Notes under the pieces: generated by a model
Seen by the model: the letters and a program-made list of their open reading frames with translations, nothing else
Database searches by the model: none
Told to the model about the DNA's origin: nothing
Shown here: positions 1-9,557 of the stretch, one piece after another
Layout of the letters: each line of letters starts with the position of its first letter
How positions within the stretch are numbered: the stretch's first letter is position 1
NCBI RefSeq assembly: GCF_000373925.1
Contig: NZ_KB892749.1
Coordinates: forward strand, 1-43,736
Direction: 5' to 3'
Length of the DNA stretch: 43,736 nt
From: Actinopolymorpha alba DSM 45243
GTDB lineage: Bacteria; Actinomycetota; Actinomycetes; Propionibacteriales; Actinopolymorphaceae
Position numbers and translations under genes: made by a program

Positions 1-197
1 TCCCCAAAAGGAAAGAGCTGCGCACCGTCTTCCTGATCCCCACCTGACACCCTCAATTGGACGCCTTTTCCCACATCGCTCACCACGACAGTCTTCAGCT
101 AACGCAGCAGTGGGCGGTTTGAAGCCACCCCCCGCACGGGCGACTCCGAAGGGCCAACCTTCATCTCCTGCACAGCACCGCCATCCAGAACCCGTAC

Positions 198-770
198 CTA
201 CATCCAGGCTCCTTCCCGCGTCCGTGACGCACTCACCTTCAAGATCTCGGCTTCGATATGCAGCCGCAACAGCCCGGCCCGCAGTTTCAACACCTCAGGG
301 AAGATCGCCTCATCCACTGCTGTGCGATCCGCTGGGGTTAGGAGGGTGAGCCGGTCAACGATCGTCCGCACCTCAGAGAACTCAAGCTCGCCGCGTTCCA
401 ACGCGCCACGGGTGTTCGGCAGATCAGACAGGGCGAGCGCGATCAGCATGAACTGATCACTGCGGTAGTTGGTCCACCCCAACAACGGCGACAACAGTTC
501 AGCCGCCCGCGGCTCCGGCACAGACGAGCGTTCCGCCTCATCATCTTTGAAGCAGGGTGGGCAGTGCGCCAGGATCTGCGTGTCGCCAAGACTCAGCGAC
601 TCAGCCCAGCGGGCAACCTTGCGCCCCGCGCGGACCAGCTCCCCCACCTCAAACCCGTTACAGGCATTCCGGTCGACGCCAGCGAGCGCGGCCACCAACT
701 CCGGACCGGGAAGCATGTCGCCAAACCCGGGCGGGAGCGGTGAGATTCGCACACCATCGCCGTCGCTCAT
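198..770 (-). pseudogene. Truncated DUF222 (HNH-endonuclease-associated) protein, N-terminal part
   Basis: The 190-residue product looks like the amino-terminal half of the actinobacterial DUF222 family, helical proteins usually 400-500 residues long that end in an HNH nuclease domain. Supporting stretches are the N-terminal LPGPELVAALAGVDR, a following RAGRKVARWAES helix and the later FSEVRTIVDRL helix. The frame stops at 198 before the rest of DUF222 and any HNH motif. Reading on in the same frame gives about 32 codons with no recognisable HNH sequence, then another stop. I use the ATG at 770 because the 12 codons upstream of it do not resemble the family start. DUF222 genes are often multicopy, so this is probably a decayed copy. 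The family assignment is from memory of the motif pattern. Confidence 0.6.
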
Positions 771-824
771 GTGTTCGATCTTACTCCACCAAGATCGCTC
801 CCGCAACCGGCGACGACCGCAAGA

Positions 825-842
825 ACCCTTATTTACAAGGGT
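825..842. promoter_or_regulatory. Short inverted repeat between divergent genes
   Basis: ACCCTT and AAGGGT face each other across 6 bases, in the gap between the leftward DUF222 remnant and the rightward P-loop gene. A TAGGATAAT stretch follows at 875-883. This could be an operator, but the arms are only 6 bp and chance occurrence is possible. Confidence 0.25.
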
Positions 843-942
843 GAACCTCTCGACGAAATGTGCTCAGCGGGAGGTAGGATAATCGACAGGCGCCTGCCTC
901 ATCACTTGCATCCGCACGACCTGATGAGCAAGCCTGGGTTCG

Positions 943-1512
943 ATGTGCAAGCGAATCGTGGTCATTGGGGCGGCCGGCGCCGGGAAGTCAACCCTCGCAC
1001 GGGCGATCGCCGACCAGCTAGGCATTCACTACATCGCCAGGGACGCCATCCTCGGCCCTGGTCAGAGCTCGCCCGAGCACCGTGCCGCCGTCGACCAGGC
1101 CACCCGGTCCAGTTCCTGGGTGTTCGACGGGACACCCTTCGACGTCGAAGACGTGCTCTATCCACGTGCGTGCACGGTCGTATTTCTCGATTACTCGCGC
1201 ACTACGGTCACCTGGCGCGCGTTGCGCCGTGCGATGCGGATCTTGCTGCTGGCCGGCGTCCGCTTGCGGGTCCTCCGGCCACGGCGGTCTATACGCAGAC
1301 CGGACGGGCCACATCAACCGGAGAACCCATGGAGATGGCTCGACCGTACGCACCCAGTGCGATGGTCCTGGTCCTCGCATCCTCGACGGAGGGCAGCACT
1401 GTCCGAGCTTATGGTGTCACCGGCACTTGCACACACCGAACGACTGCGTTTCGGCACGCCACGCACGACCGCAACGTGGCTCCGCACCCTTGCCGCAGGC
1501 CCGCAGCCGTAG
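943..1512 (+). CDS. Small P-loop ATPase / adenylate-kinase-like protein
   Basis: The 189-residue protein begins with a beta strand and a clear Walker A motif, GAAGAGKST at residues 9-17. The text that follows (LARAIADQLGIHYIARDAI) is typical of the nucleoside-kinase-like AAA family often annotated as topology modulation or FlaR-like protein. Family members phosphorylate small nucleotides or have unknown substrates; the substrate here cannot be read. The carboxy-terminal third is rich in Arg, Pro and Trp and less well conserved. No strong ribosome site precedes the ATG. The gene faces the UBP zinc-finger gene, with only 39 bases between the two stops. Confidence 0.65.
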   Translation: MCKRIVVIGAAGAGKSTLARAIADQLGIHYIARDAILGPGQSSPEHRAAVDQATRSSSWVFDGTPFDVEDVLYPRACTVVFLDYSRTTVTWRALRRAMRILLLAGVRLRVLRPRRSIRRPDGPHQPENPWRWLDRTHPVRWSWSSHPRRRAALSELMVSPALAHTERLRFGTPRTTATWLRTLAAGPQP

Positions 1513-1551
1513 CGGCGCCAGCCGGCCAGTCCCCACGAGGAAGCGTGCGGC

Positions 1552-1815
1552 TCAGACGTACTGCTCGTCGACGTAACACCACCGCCAGTCCTCACCTGGC
1601 TGGAAGGACTGGACGATCGGGTGGCCGACATCGTGCGCGTGCGCGCGTGCATGCCGCAATGGCGAGGAGTCACAGCAGCCGATATGCCCACAGGTAAGGC
1701 ACAGTCGTAGATGGACCCACGGTGAGCCCAACACCAGGCACTCCTCACAGCCATTCGGAGTTCGGGGTACGACTGGACGTACGAACCGCAGGTGTGGGTC
1801 AACCGCGGCAGTCAT
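1552..1815 (-). CDS. UBP-type zinc finger protein
   Basis: This 87-residue protein is essentially a single ZnF-UBP domain. Ligand-like residues are C23 and C26, C39 and C42, C47, and H55, H59 and H65, followed by the family signature GEDWRWCYVDE near the end. In eukaryotes the domain binds the free C-terminal Gly-Gly of ubiquitin; the bacterial ligand is unknown. I choose the ATG at 1815 because GAGGGGAG lies 8 bases before it, while the longer frame overlaps clpB. It sits 19 bases after the clpB stop on the same strand, so it is probably the last gene of the chaperone operon. That position suggests, but does not prove, a role in protein quality control. Confidence 0.85.
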   Translation of the reverse strand: MTAAVDPHLRFVRPVVPRTPNGCEECLVLGSPWVHLRLCLTCGHIGCCDSSPLRHARAHAHDVGHPIVQSFQPGEDWRWCYVDEQYV

Positions 1816-1834
1816 AGTAGGCACTCCCCTCGGT

Positions 1835-4459
1835 TCAGCCAATCAGGACAGGGTTCTCGTAGGTGAGCACGAGATCTCCATCACCTCGATCAACCCGGAT
1901 CATCGCGCCGTCCTCGATGTCTCCACGGAGCAGAGCGCGCCCGATCCGCGTCTCGACGTCGCGCGCGATGAACCGCCGGAGCGGCCGCGCACCAAAGACC
2001 GGGTCATAACCCTGCGCGGCGATGAACCGACGCGCCTCCTCGGTGACCTCCAGCGTGATACGACGGTCGGCCAGGCGATTGCGGAGTTCCCCGAGCATGA
2101 GGTCGACAATTTGTTCGATCTCCGCCTGCGTCAGCGGCTTGAACAACACGATCTCATCGACCCGGTTGAGGAATTCTGGACGGAACTGTCGGCGGAGCTG
2201 CGTCATCACAAGGTCCCTTGCCGGAGCGGTGATCTCCCCATCGGAGACCGCGCTTTCGACGAGATACTCCGAGCCGATGTTGGACGTCATGATGATCACG
2301 GTGTTCCGGAAATCCACGGTTCGGCCCTGCGCGTCCGTGAGCCGCCCGTCGTCGAGCACCTGCAACAAGGCGTTGAAGACGTCCGCGTGCGCCTTCTCGA
2401 TCTCGTCGAACAACACGACCGAGTACGGCTTACGGCGTACCGCCTCAGTCAGCTGACCGCCTTCCTCATAACCGACGTACCCCGGCGGCGCACCGAGCAG
2501 CCGGCTCACCGTGTGCCGTTCCTGGTATTCGCTCATGTCGACGCGGATCAGGTTCTCCTCGGTGTCGAACAACGCCTCCGCGAGCGATTTCGCGAGTTCG
2601 GTCTTTCCGACACCGGTGGGACCGAGGAAGATGAACGACCCGATCGGCCGGCGAGGATCCTTGATTCCGGAGCGAGCGCGGATAATCGCGTCGGTCACCA
2701 GCTGCACAGCCTCGTCCTGGCCGACCACCCGCCGGTGCAGGATCTCGTCCAGGTGGAGCAGTTTCTCCCGCTCCCCCTCCTTCAACCGGCTCACCGGGAT
2801 GCCCGTCCAACGCGACACGATGTTGGCGATCTCCTCCTCGGTCACGACCTCCCGCAGCAACCGGTGGCCATGCTGTTTGGCCGCCAGCTGTTCCTCTTCG
2901 GCATGCAGCTTGCGTTCGAGTTCGGCGAGCCGGCCGTACCGGAGTTCCGCCGCGCGGTTGAGGTCGTAGGTGCGCTCGGCTTCGTCAGCTTCGCGGCGTA
3001 CCTGCTCCATCTCCTGCCGCAGCGCCTGCACCCGGCGCAGCGCCTGGCGTTCGGCCTCCCACTGCGAGCGCATCGCATCGGCCTGCGAGTGCAGGTCAGC
3101 AAGCTCCTTGCGGAGGGATTCCAACCGGGCAAGGCTCGCCGGGTCCTTCTCCTTGGCAAGGGCGGCCTCCTCGATCTCCAGCCGGGTCACCCGGCGGGTG
3201 AGTTCGTCAAGCTCGGCTGGCATCGAGTCGATCTCGGTACGCAGCATCGCGCAGGCCTCATCGACCAGGTCGATCGCCTTGTCAGGAAGATACCTGTCGG
3301 AGATGTAACGGTGGCTGAGTACGACGGCGGCGACCAGGGCGCTGTCCTGGATCTTGACGCCGTGGTAGACCTCGAAGCGTTCGCGGAGTCCACGCAGGAT
3401 CGAGATCGCGTCCTCCACGGACGGCTCGTCGACCAACACCGGTTGGAATCTGCGCTCCAGGGCGGCGTCCTTCTCGATGTGCTTGCGGTACTCCTCGACG
3501 GTCGTCGCCCCGATCATGTGGAGCTCACCGCGGGCCAACATGGGCTTCAGCATGTTGCCGGCATCCATAGCGCCCTCGGCCGCACCAGCCCCGACAACCG
3601 TGTGCACCTCGTCGACGAAGAGCAGGATCCGCCCCTCGGACGACTTGACCTCGTTGAGAACCGCCTTCAGGCGTTCCTCGAACTCCCCGCGGTACTTCGC
3701 GCCCGCCACCAGCGCGCCCATGTCGAGAGCGAAGATCGTCTTGTCCCGAAGGCCTTCCGGGACGTCGCCATGGGTGATCCGCTGGGCGAGACCCTCGACG
3801 ATCGCGGTCTTGCCGACACCGGGATCACCAATGAGTACAGGGTTGTTCTTGGTCTTGCGGGACAGGATCTGGATGACCCGGCGGATCTCGCTGTCCCGCC
3901 CGACCACCGGGTCCAGCTTGCCGGTGCGAGCCTCCGCGACGAGATCCCGGCCGTACTTCTCCAGCGCTTCGTACGTCACCTCCGGCATCGCCGAGGTCAC
4001 CCGCTGGCTGCCGCGGATCGACGTGAGCGCCTGCAGGAAGCGTTCCCGGGTGAGCCGCTGGCCGTGCAGGAGCCGACCGGTAGCGGTGTCCGTGCCCTCT
4101 TCCAACAACGCGAGCATCAGATGTTCGACCGAGACGTACTCGTCCTTGAGCCGCTTGGCCTCCCGGTCGGCCGCGTCGAGGAGCCGGGACAGCCGCTGGG
4201 TAACGAAGATCTGGCCCGGCGAGACACCTGGGCCACTGACCCGAGGCCGGTGCTCGAGCTCCTTCTCCACCTCGATCCGCAGCAGGTCGGGATCGGCGTC
4301 CGCCTGCGGGAGCAGGCGCGGCACCAGGCCGTCCGGCTGTTCGAGCAACGCCAGAAGGAGGTGTTCCCCGTCCACCTCGGTGTGCCCGAAGCGCAGCGCC
4401 CTGGTCTGCGCGTCGTGCAGAGCTTCCTGGGACTTCTGTGTCATTCGGTTCGGGTCCAC
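1835..4459 (-). CDS. clpB: ATP-dependent disaggregase ClpB
   Basis: ClpB is a hexameric AAA+ machine that rescues aggregated proteins together with DnaK/DnaJ/GrpE in the cytoplasm. The 874-residue length is normal. An N-terminal Clp repeat domain covers about 1-150. The first AAA module has Walker A GDPGVGKT at 211-218. A coiled-coil middle domain rich in Glu, Arg and Ala spans about 410-545. The second AAA module has GPTGVGKT near residue 611, and a ClpB-type C-terminal domain follows. The coiled-coil middle separates it from ClpC and ClpA. The start is GTG at 4459 with GGAGG 7 bases upstream. Its first 19 bases overlap the end of the CbpM-like gene, which implies translational coupling within the dnaK operon. 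Confidence 0.97.
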   Translation of the reverse strand: MDPNRMTQKSQEALHDAQTRALRFGHTEVDGEHLLLALLEQPDGLVPRLLPQADADPDLLRIEVEKELEHRPRVSGPGVSPGQIFVTQRLSRLLDAADREAKRLKDEYVSVEHLMLALLEEGTDTATGRLLHGQRLTRERFLQALTSIRGSQRVTSAMPEVTYEALEKYGRDLVAEARTGKLDPVVGRDSEIRRVIQILSRKTKNNPVLIGDPGVGKTAIVEGLAQRITHGDVPEGLRDKTIFALDMGALVAGAKYRGEFEERLKAVLNEVKSSEGRILLFVDEVHTVVGAGAAEGAMDAGNMLKPMLARGELHMIGATTVEEYRKHIEKDAALERRFQPVLVDEPSVEDAISILRGLRERFEVYHGVKIQDSALVAAVVLSHRYISDRYLPDKAIDLVDEACAMLRTEIDSMPAELDELTRRVTRLEIEEAALAKEKDPASLARLESLRKELADLHSQADAMRSQWEAERQALRRVQALRQEMEQVRREADEAERTYDLNRAAELRYGRLAELERKLHAEEEQLAAKQHGHRLLREVVTEEEIANIVSRWTGIPVSRLKEGEREKLLHLDEILHRRVVGQDEAVQLVTDAIIRARSGIKDPRRPIGSFIFLGPTGVGKTELAKSLAEALFDTEENLIRVDMSEYQERHTVSRLLGAPPGYVGYEEGGQLTEAVRRKPYSVVLFDEIEKAHADVFNALLQVLDDGRLTDAQGRTVDFRNTVIIMTSNIGSEYLVESAVSDGEITAPARDLVMTQLRRQFRPEFLNRVDEIVLFKPLTQAEIEQIVDLMLGELRNRLADRRITLEVTEEARRFIAAQGYDPVFGARPLRRFIARDVETRIGRALLRGDIEDGAMIRVDRGDGDLVLTYENPVLIG

Positions 4460-4797
4460 GGTGGCCCTCCGATCCGTCGGGTGGTGTGTGCGGTCGGGTT
4501 ACGTACGGTCGGTGCGGTCGGATTGCGTACGGCCGCTTCCAGTTCGGCGATGCGGTCGAGCAGGTCGAGCACGAGACCGACGGCGGCGTAGTTGAGGCAG
4601 AAGCCCGTGCGCAGTCGCTGGATCCGCGCGACCACGGCGATCTGTGACGGCGCGAAGGCGAGCCGGCCGACCGGGTCGCTCTCGACGTCGATCAGCCCGA
4701 GAGCGACGAGGCGGCGTACGAGGTCCGGGTGGAGTCCGGTCCGCCGGGCAAACGAGTCCAGATCCAGCCGCGATGTGGGTACGAGGGAGAACGTCAC
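4441..4797 (-). CDS. CbpM-like chaperone modulator (MerR-type helix-turn-helix)
   Basis: The 118-residue product contains a MerR-like segment with the pattern [20 protein letters not shown], then an arginine-rich stretch and a leucine-rich C-terminal helix ([16 protein letters not shown]). This matches actinobacterial chaperone modulators of the CbpM group, which bind the J-domain of CbpA-type DnaJ proteins. The related HspR repressor normally holds this operon position, but its core (LRQYDRLGL and a following RRY) is not seen here, so I favour CbpM-like over HspR. The GTG start at 4797 overlaps the dnaJ stop as GTGA, and the 3' end overlaps clpB by 19 bases. The tail contains an imperfect RNPTAP/RNPTAH repeat. 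Confidence 0.75.
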   Translation of the reverse strand: MTFSLVPTSRLDLDSFARRTGLHPDLVRRLVALGLIDVESDPVGRLAFAPSQIAVVARIQRLRTGFCLNYAAVGLVLDLLDRIAELEAAVRNPTAPTVRNPTAHTTRRIGGPPWTRTE

Positions 4798-5786
4798 CCT
4801 GCCCTCCTCGGGTCGAACTTCGAGACCGCGGCGAGCTCTTCGAACAACCGGCGTTCGTCTTTGGAAAGGGTGGGCGGGACCAGCACCATGGCCTCGGCGA
4901 AGAGGTCGCCCGGGCTGCCGCGCGGGTTCGGCATGCCTCGGCCCCGCAGCCGCAGCCGCCGGCCGGACGAGGTGCCGGCGGGAACCCGCACCTTGACCTC
5001 GCCACCCGGCGTGTCGAGCGCGACGGTCGCGCCGAGCGCCGCCTCCCACGGTCCGAGCGGCAGGTCGACCTGGATGTCGCGGCCCTCGACGTGGTAGCGC
5101 GGGTGGGGCGCAAGCCGGACGATCAGGTAGAGGTCACCGGCCCGCGCCCCGTCACTGCCACGTCCCCCCTGCCCGGCGAGGCGGATCCGCTGGCCGTCGG
5201 TGACACCGGCCGGGATCGTGACGTCGTAGTGGCGTGGCCCCTCTGGGCCGGCCAGCGTGATCGAACGCCGACCGCCGCGCCAGGCGTCCTCCACCGACAG
5301 GACGAGCTCGGCCTCCTGGTCAGCACCCGGAACCGCACCCCATCCGCGAGTGGTCCGCCCGCCGCGGCCGGCGTACAGCCCCTCGAACAACTCGTCGAGG
5401 TCGATGCCCTCGCCCGCGCCGAACCTGATCCCCTGCTCCCCGGGCGCGCCGGCGCCGGCCCACCCGCGGCCGGGGCCCCCGCGTGCCCAACCACGGCCGG
5501 CGCCCGCACGCGCCGCCTGCTCGCGGGCGCGCGCCCAGGTCTCGGGATCGACGTCCTCCGGCACCCTCCTGAAGTCCTCGCCGAACACGTCGTAGCGCCG
5601 GCGCAGGTCCGGATCGGACAGGACGTCGTACGCCCCGGAGATGTCCTTGAACCGCTCCTCGGCCCCGGGATCCTTGTTGACGTCGGGGTGGTAGGAGCGG
5701 GCGAGCTTGCGGTAGGCCCGCTGGATCTCTTCCTGGCTTGCCGTCCGGGGCACGCCCAGGATGTCGTAGAAGTCGCGGTTCGCCAT
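4794..5786 (-). CDS. DnaJ/CbpA-type J-domain co-chaperone without zinc finger
   Basis: The protein stimulates DnaK ATPase activity and delivers substrates. The J-domain occupies about residues 1-70, with the essential HPD at 33-35. A Gly/Arg/Ala-rich linker follows at about 90-140, then the two beta-barrel substrate-binding domains and a C-terminal dimerisation segment. The four CxxCxGxG repeats of class A DnaJ are absent, so this is a class B, CbpA-like protein; its 330 residues fit that class. The ATG at 5786 overlaps the grpE stop by one base, and the stop overlaps the CbpM-like gene as GTGA. Pairing with a CbpM-like gene is typical of cbpA rather than of canonical dnaJ. Confidence 0.92.
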   Translation of the reverse strand: MANRDFYDILGVPRTASQEEIQRAYRKLARSYHPDVNKDPGAEERFKDISGAYDVLSDPDLRRRYDVFGEDFRRVPEDVDPETWARAREQAARAGAGRGWARGGPGRGWAGAGAPGEQGIRFGAGEGIDLDELFEGLYAGRGGRTTRGWGAVPGADQEAELVLSVEDAWRGGRRSITLAGPEGPRHYDVTIPAGVTDGQRIRLAGQGGRGSDGARAGDLYLIVRLAPHPRYHVEGRDIQVDLPLGPWEAALGATVALDTPGGEVKVRVPAGTSSGRRLRLRGRGMPNPRGSPGDLFAEAMVLVPPTLSKDERRLFEELAAVSKFDPRRAG

Positions 5787-6355
5787 CAGTCCTTCCTCGC
5801 TGCCACGACGACCGCCGCCGGGCGCAACTGGCGTTCACCGTCGCCATAGCCGGGCCGCACGACGTGGACGACAGTCCCCTCGGGGGTGTCGTCCTGCTGG
5901 GTCACCGTCGCGACCGCCTCATGCCGGGACGGATCGAAACGCGCCCCTTCCTCTTCCTCCCGGCGCGGGTAGCCGAGCGCGGAGAGCACCGAGACCGCCT
6001 GGTCGCGGACGGCGCGTACCCCCTCGACGATCGAGCCGGGATCGGCCTCCGCGTGCCGCAGCGCCAGATCGAGGTTGTCGAGGACCGGCAGCCAGCGCTC
6101 GGCGAACGCCGCCCGCTCCTGCAGGCGCTGGTCCTCGACCTCCCGGGCAAGGCGTTTGCGGAGGTTGTCGAGGTCCGCCGTCGCCCGGCGCCAGTTGTCC
6201 TCCAGCTCCGCGTTTCGCGACTCGAGCTCCGCGTACCGCGACTCGAGGTCGGCATACCGACGCTCCAGGTCGGCATGCCGGGCCTCGAGGTCGGCGTACC
6301 GGCTCTCCAGATCGGCGTTCCGCGTCGCGGCGGACTCGGCGTTCTGGTCGGTCAT
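5786..6355 (-). CDS. grpE: Nucleotide exchange factor GrpE
   Basis: GrpE dimers release ADP from DnaK. The 189-residue protein has the normal order: a long N-terminal helix, the conserved DNLRKR segment around residue 62, and a C-terminal beta domain ending in RPAAVVVA. Residues 14-54 are six near-identical heptads of the form DLESRYA, which should give a very regular coiled coil. Most actinobacterial GrpE proteins have a less ordered acidic N-terminus here. The start codon overlaps the dnaK stop by one base (TAATG), and the stop overlaps the dnaJ start by one base, so the genes are tightly coupled. Confidence 0.95.
   Translation of the reverse strand: MTDQNAESAATRNADLESRYADLEARHADLERRYADLESRYAELESRNAELEDNWRRATADLDNLRKRLAREVEDQRLQERAAFAERWLPVLDNLDLALRHAEADPGSIVEGVRAVRDQAVSVLSALGYPRREEEEGARFDPSRHEAVATVTQQDDTPEGTVVHVVRPGYGDGERQLRPAAVVVAARKD
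6194..6316 (-). repeat. 21-bp tandem repeats inside grpE encoding heptads
   Basis: About six in-frame 21-bp units encode [35 protein letters not shown] and ELEDNWR. The units match strongly at DNA level as well as protein level, so they probably arose by recent tandem duplication. Copy number could vary between strains. Confidence 0.75.
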
Positions 6356-8289
6356 TACCCATCACCAGAGGTGAACTCGGCATCGATGACGTCCTCGTCC
6401 GTGCCGCCAGGTGCGGAGGGTCCACCGGAAGCGCCCGGACCACCGGGCCCCGCCCCACCGGGCCCAGCGGGCCCAGCCCCACCAGCGACACCGGCGGATG
6501 CGGCGCCCAGGCTGTGGTAGACCTGCCGCAGCTCCCCGGTCAGTGAGCGGAGCCGGTCGAGAGGCGCGTTCTCGTCCTTCACGGCCTGCCGGGCGTCGTT
6601 CACCAGCATCTCGGCGCGGGCCTTCTCGTGCGCGGCGGCCGCATCCCCAAGCTCACGCAGGCGACGCTCCACCTGGTACGCCGCGGCGTCGAGGTCGTTC
6701 CGCGCGTTGATGAGCTCCCGCAGCCGGGTGTCCTCAGTCCGGTAGCGCTCCGCGTCCTGGACCATCCGTTCCACCTCTGACCGGTCCAGGTTGGAGCTCT
6801 CGCTGATCGTAATGTGCTGCTCGGCGCCGGTGTCCTTGTCGCGCGCGGAGACGTTCAGGATGCCGTTCGCGTCGACGTCGTACGTCACCTCGATCTGGGG
6901 TTCGCCGCGCGGCGCTGGCCGGATGCTCTCCAGCCGGAACCTGCCGAGTACGCGGTTGTCCGCGGCCCGTTCCCGCTCGCCCTGGAGGACCACGACGTCG
7001 ACGGCGGACTGGTTGTCCTCGGCGGTGCTGAACGTTTCGGTACGCCGTGCCGGGATCGTCGTGTTGCGGTCCATCACCTTCGTCATCACTCCCCCGAGCG
7101 TCTCGATGCCCAGAGAGAGCGGTGTGACGTCGAGGAGCAGGACGTCCTTGACCTCCCCCTTGAGAACGGCGGCCTGGATCGCCGCGCCCACGGCCACCAC
7201 CTCATCGGGGTTCACGGTCATGTTGGGTTCCTTGCCACCGGTCATCCGGCGGACGAGGTTCTGGACCGCGGGCATCCGGGTGGCGCCACCAACGAGGATG
7301 ACCTCGTCGATGTCGTCGGCGGTCACCTTCGCGTCCGCCATCGCCTGCTCGACCGGGCCACGGCAGCGGTCGACGAGGTCGTGGGTGAGTTCCTCGAACG
7401 TCGAACGCATCAACGTGGACTGCAGGTGCTTGGGTCCGGTGGCGTCGGCGGTGACGAACGGCAGGCTGACCGTCGTCTGCGTAACCGTGGAAAGCTCCAC
7501 CTTGGCCTTCTCGGCCGCCTCGAACAACCGCTGGAGTGCCTGCGGATCACGGCGGAGGTCAATGCCCTGCTGGTTCTGGAACTCATCAGCCAGGTAGTCG
7601 ACGACGCGCCGGTCGAAGTCGTCGCCGCCCAGGTGCGGGTCGCCTGACGTGGCGCGTACCTCCACCACGCCGTCACCAACGTCGAGCAGGCTGACGTCGA
7701 ACGTACCCCCGCCGAGGTCGAAGACCAGCACCGTTTCGTGCTCGCGCTTGTCCAGGCCGTACGCGAGAGCCGCGGCGGTCGGCTCGTTGATGATCCGGAG
7801 GACTTCCAGGCCAGCGATCCGGCCCGCGTCCTTGGTCGCCTGCCGCTGCGCGTCGTTGAAGTAGGCGGGGATGGTGATGACCGCCTCCTGGACGCGTTCG
7901 CCCAGAACCTTCGACGCGTCATCGGTGAGCTTGCGCAGGATCATCGCGGAGATCTCCTCCGGCGAGTACAACTTGTCCTGCACCCTGAAGCGGGCCGTCC
8001 CATCCGGCCCTTCCACCACGTCGAACGACACCGCGTGGGCTTCGCTGGCCACCTCCTCATAGCGCCGGCCGATGAATCGTTTGGCCGAGTAGATCGTGCC
8101 TTTGGGGTTGAGGATCGCCTGCCGGCGCGCCAGCTGGCCTACCAGACGTTCACCTTCAGGGGTGAACGCCACGACGGACGGAGTCGTTCGCGACCCTTCC
8201 GCGTTGGGGATGACCGCGGGCTTTCCCTCCCTCATCGCCGCGATCACGGAATTGGTCGTCCCCAGATCAATACCGACAGCCGTTGCCAT
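6355..8289 (-). CDS. dnaK: Hsp70 chaperone DnaK
   Basis: DnaK binds exposed hydrophobic peptides in an ATP-regulated cycle. The start used is the ATG at 8289, giving 644 residues beginning [14 protein letters not shown]; the preceding in-frame codons are not family-like, and purine-rich GGAGGGAGGACGTGGAGCA lies just upstream. The nucleotide-binding domain has the phosphate loop GIDLGTTNS (6-14), the motif [12 protein letters not shown] and the second phosphate loop [13 protein letters not shown]. The substrate-binding domain follows from about residue 380. A Gly/Pro/Ala-rich disordered tail ends with the usual acidic DEDVIDAEF. It is the first gene of the chaperone operon, so the heat-shock promoter should lie in 8290-8400. 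Confidence 0.97.
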   Translation of the reverse strand: MATAVGIDLGTTNSVIAAMREGKPAVIPNAEGSRTTPSVVAFTPEGERLVGQLARRQAILNPKGTIYSAKRFIGRRYEEVASEAHAVSFDVVEGPDGTARFRVQDKLYSPEEISAMILRKLTDDASKVLGERVQEAVITIPAYFNDAQRQATKDAGRIAGLEVLRIINEPTAAALAYGLDKREHETVLVFDLGGGTFDVSLLDVGDGVVEVRATSGDPHLGGDDFDRRVVDYLADEFQNQQGIDLRRDPQALQRLFEAAEKAKVELSTVTQTTVSLPFVTADATGPKHLQSTLMRSTFEELTHDLVDRCRGPVEQAMADAKVTADDIDEVILVGGATRMPAVQNLVRRMTGGKEPNMTVNPDEVVAVGAAIQAAVLKGEVKDVLLLDVTPLSLGIETLGGVMTKVMDRNTTIPARRTETFSTAEDNQSAVDVVVLQGERERAADNRVLGRFRLESIRPAPRGEPQIEVTYDVDANGILNVSARDKDTGAEQHITISESSNLDRSEVERMVQDAERYRTEDTRLRELINARNDLDAAAYQVERRLRELGDAAAAHEKARAEMLVNDARQAVKDENAPLDRLRSLTGELRQVYHSLGAASAGVAGGAGPAGPGGAGPGGPGASGGPSAPGGTDEDVIDAEFTSGDG

Positions 8290-8352
8290 TGCTCCACGTC
8301 CTCCCTCCGCGACGTGTACGGACACTCGCTGAGCGGGATGTCAGAGCGTGGT

Positions 8353-8359
8353 ACTCAAG
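8353..8359 (-). promoter_or_regulatory. Half-site resembling the HspR operator (HAIR) upstream of dnaK
   Basis: On the minus strand CTTGAGT occurs 64-70 bases upstream of the dnaK start. It equals the left half of the known HAIR consensus CTTGAGT-N7-ACTCAAG. The expected right half is replaced by TCTGACA, so only half the site is preserved. A 7-mer match alone is weak evidence; position in front of dnaK is what makes it worth noting. Confidence 0.35.
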
Positions 8360-8562
8360 CCTTCGCGGGGAGCGCCATTCGAAGATCATGTCCCGCCCCT
8401 GCTCCTGATCCCTCAACCGGGGAAGGGCAGCTCACATACGCAAAGCGGCGGAACACCCACCGAGGCTGAGGGAGTCCTCTCTGGGGCCAGTCTTCTCCCA
8501 GATCCCACACGGCCACAACCCACCGGTGAAACCCACCGGCGAAGCCCATCGGCAGAGGGCGC

Positions 8563-8727
8563 CGACGTGGCATTCCGGTCGAGCTGGATTGGCTGTGCTT
8601 TTGCCACCTCGGATGAAAGGGTTCCTATCTCATGTTTAGAAGCTATTCCTGGAATGTCGTTCAAATCCGAAAGAATGCCACGTCGCTCGCTGCGCCTTAC
8701 GCGCTGCCTTCACCCGCCTGAGGTGGC
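8563..8727. repeat. Four-copy inverted motif cluster (GAsGTGGC)
   Basis: CGACGTGGCATTC at 8563-8575 is perfectly inverted as GAATGCCACGTCG at 8673-8685. Related copies lie at 8603-8610 (GCCACCTC, minus orientation) and 8720-8727 (GAGGTGGC, plus orientation, followed by GTTC). The order is plus, minus, minus, plus. A multi-site operator, a structured RNA and a decayed mobile element are all possible. Confidence 0.55.
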
Positions 8728-8937
8728 GTTCAGGACCCGCATCCACCGGCATGCTGAGCGTGGTGAGTTCGTACGAACCGATCCCCCGCATCGCCCGTGT
8801 TCAGGCTGCGGAGGCGCCCCACGGCCCGGCGGACTTCACCCCCGGTGGGTGAAGCCGAGGCCATGCCCTGCGCGGAATGTGGTGGGTGAGCCCTCCGCTC
8901 GATACGGGGAGGGTGTGAACCATCAGGGGGTTGGGCC

Positions 8938-9504
8938 ATGACAGACATGGAACACCGCGACACCGGCACGTCGGCGCAGCAGCAAGCGCAGCAACAGGCG
9001 CAGCAACAGCAGGCCGAAGCCCCGACCGTGCCGCAGGCCCGGAGGTCCGCGGAGGCACGAGGAGAGGCGGCGCTGCCGGCCGCTGAGATGGTCGCGGGAG
9101 CCGGCTGGTTGACCTACGCCGGGATCGCGCTCGTCGTGCTCGGCGGGTTCCACTTGATCTGGGGTCTCACCAGCCTGCTCAGGACGACCACATTCCTCGT
9201 GGCGAACACCGGACTGGTCATCACGTGGAACTACACCGCCTGGGGCTGGATCCACATCGCCATCGCCGTTCTGCTCGTGGCAACCGGCTTGGCGATCCTC
9301 GCGCGGCAGAAGTGGGCAAGGTTCGCCGGTATCGGGATTGCCTCGATCTCGGCGTTCGCGAACTTCCTCACGTTGGCCGCGTTCCCGATCTGGTCGCTGA
9401 TCATGATCGGCGTGGACATCCTCGTGATCTACGGCCTCGCCACTCACGGCGAAGCCATGACGGAGTCCATGCGGGAGTCTAGGGCGGCGCGCCGAGCGGC
9501 CTGA
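8938..9504 (+). CDS. Four-helix membrane protein, DUF7144-like
   Basis: The 188-residue protein starts with a hydrophilic, Gln-rich region (residues 13-26 are mostly AQQQ repeats). Four hydrophobic helices follow at about 55-78, 98-120, 124-142 and 144-165, then a charged C-terminus. The motif GWLTYAGIALVVLGGFHLIWGL and the WGWIHI segment match a common actinobacterial integral membrane family of unknown function. GGGGG lies about 8 bases before the ATG. It stands alone, divergent from dnaK, and is followed by three strong hairpins. Confidence 0.75.
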   Translation: MTDMEHRDTGTSAQQQAQQQAQQQQAEAPTVPQARRSAEARGEAALPAAEMVAGAGWLTYAGIALVVLGGFHLIWGLTSLLRTTTFLVANTGLVITWNYTAWGWIHIAIAVLLVATGLAILARQKWARFAGIGIASISAFANFLTLAAFPIWSLIMIGVDILVIYGLATHGEAMTESMRESRAARRAA

Positions 9505-9557
9505 GAGCGTCCCGCCTCACCGGCGAGACGCGACACAACCCGCCGGAAACAGTGATG

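Larger units (their letters stand above)
8290..8937. other. Intergenic region between divergent dnaK and the DUF7144-like gene
   Basis: The 648-base gap contains no convincing gene; the long open frames crossing it lack family resemblance and ribosome sites. It should hold divergent promoters. It contains an AT-richer island at about 8590-8690, a cluster of four GAsGTGGC motifs in both orientations (8563-8727), a 12-bp palindrome GTTCGTACGAAC at 8767-8778, and a hairpin CTTCACCC/GGGTGAAG at 8834-8854. Confidence 0.6.

Noticed and set aside
1-197. Continuation of the DUF222 gene to the window start
   Set aside because: Reading through the stop in the same frame gives about 32 codons without HNH or DUF222 motifs and then another stop; nothing else is recognised in this stretch.
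2111-4591. An 826-codon open frame on the plus strand opposite clpB
   Set aside because: It is the antisense of a certain clpB gene. High GC keeps such frames open, and the sequence has no family resemblance.
4441-4797. HspR heat-shock repressor
   Set aside because: The helix-turn-helix wording and C-terminal leucine helix match CbpM-like modulators better, and the RQYDRLGL core of HspR is absent.
8290-8420. CIRCE element upstream of dnaK
   Set aside because: No TTAGCACTC-N9-GAGTGCTAA-like sequence is present.
8348-8941. Open frame of 197 codons upstream of the DUF7144-like gene
   Set aside because: It crosses an AT-rich island and palindromes, has no ribosome site or recognisable domain, and overlaps the likely divergent promoters.
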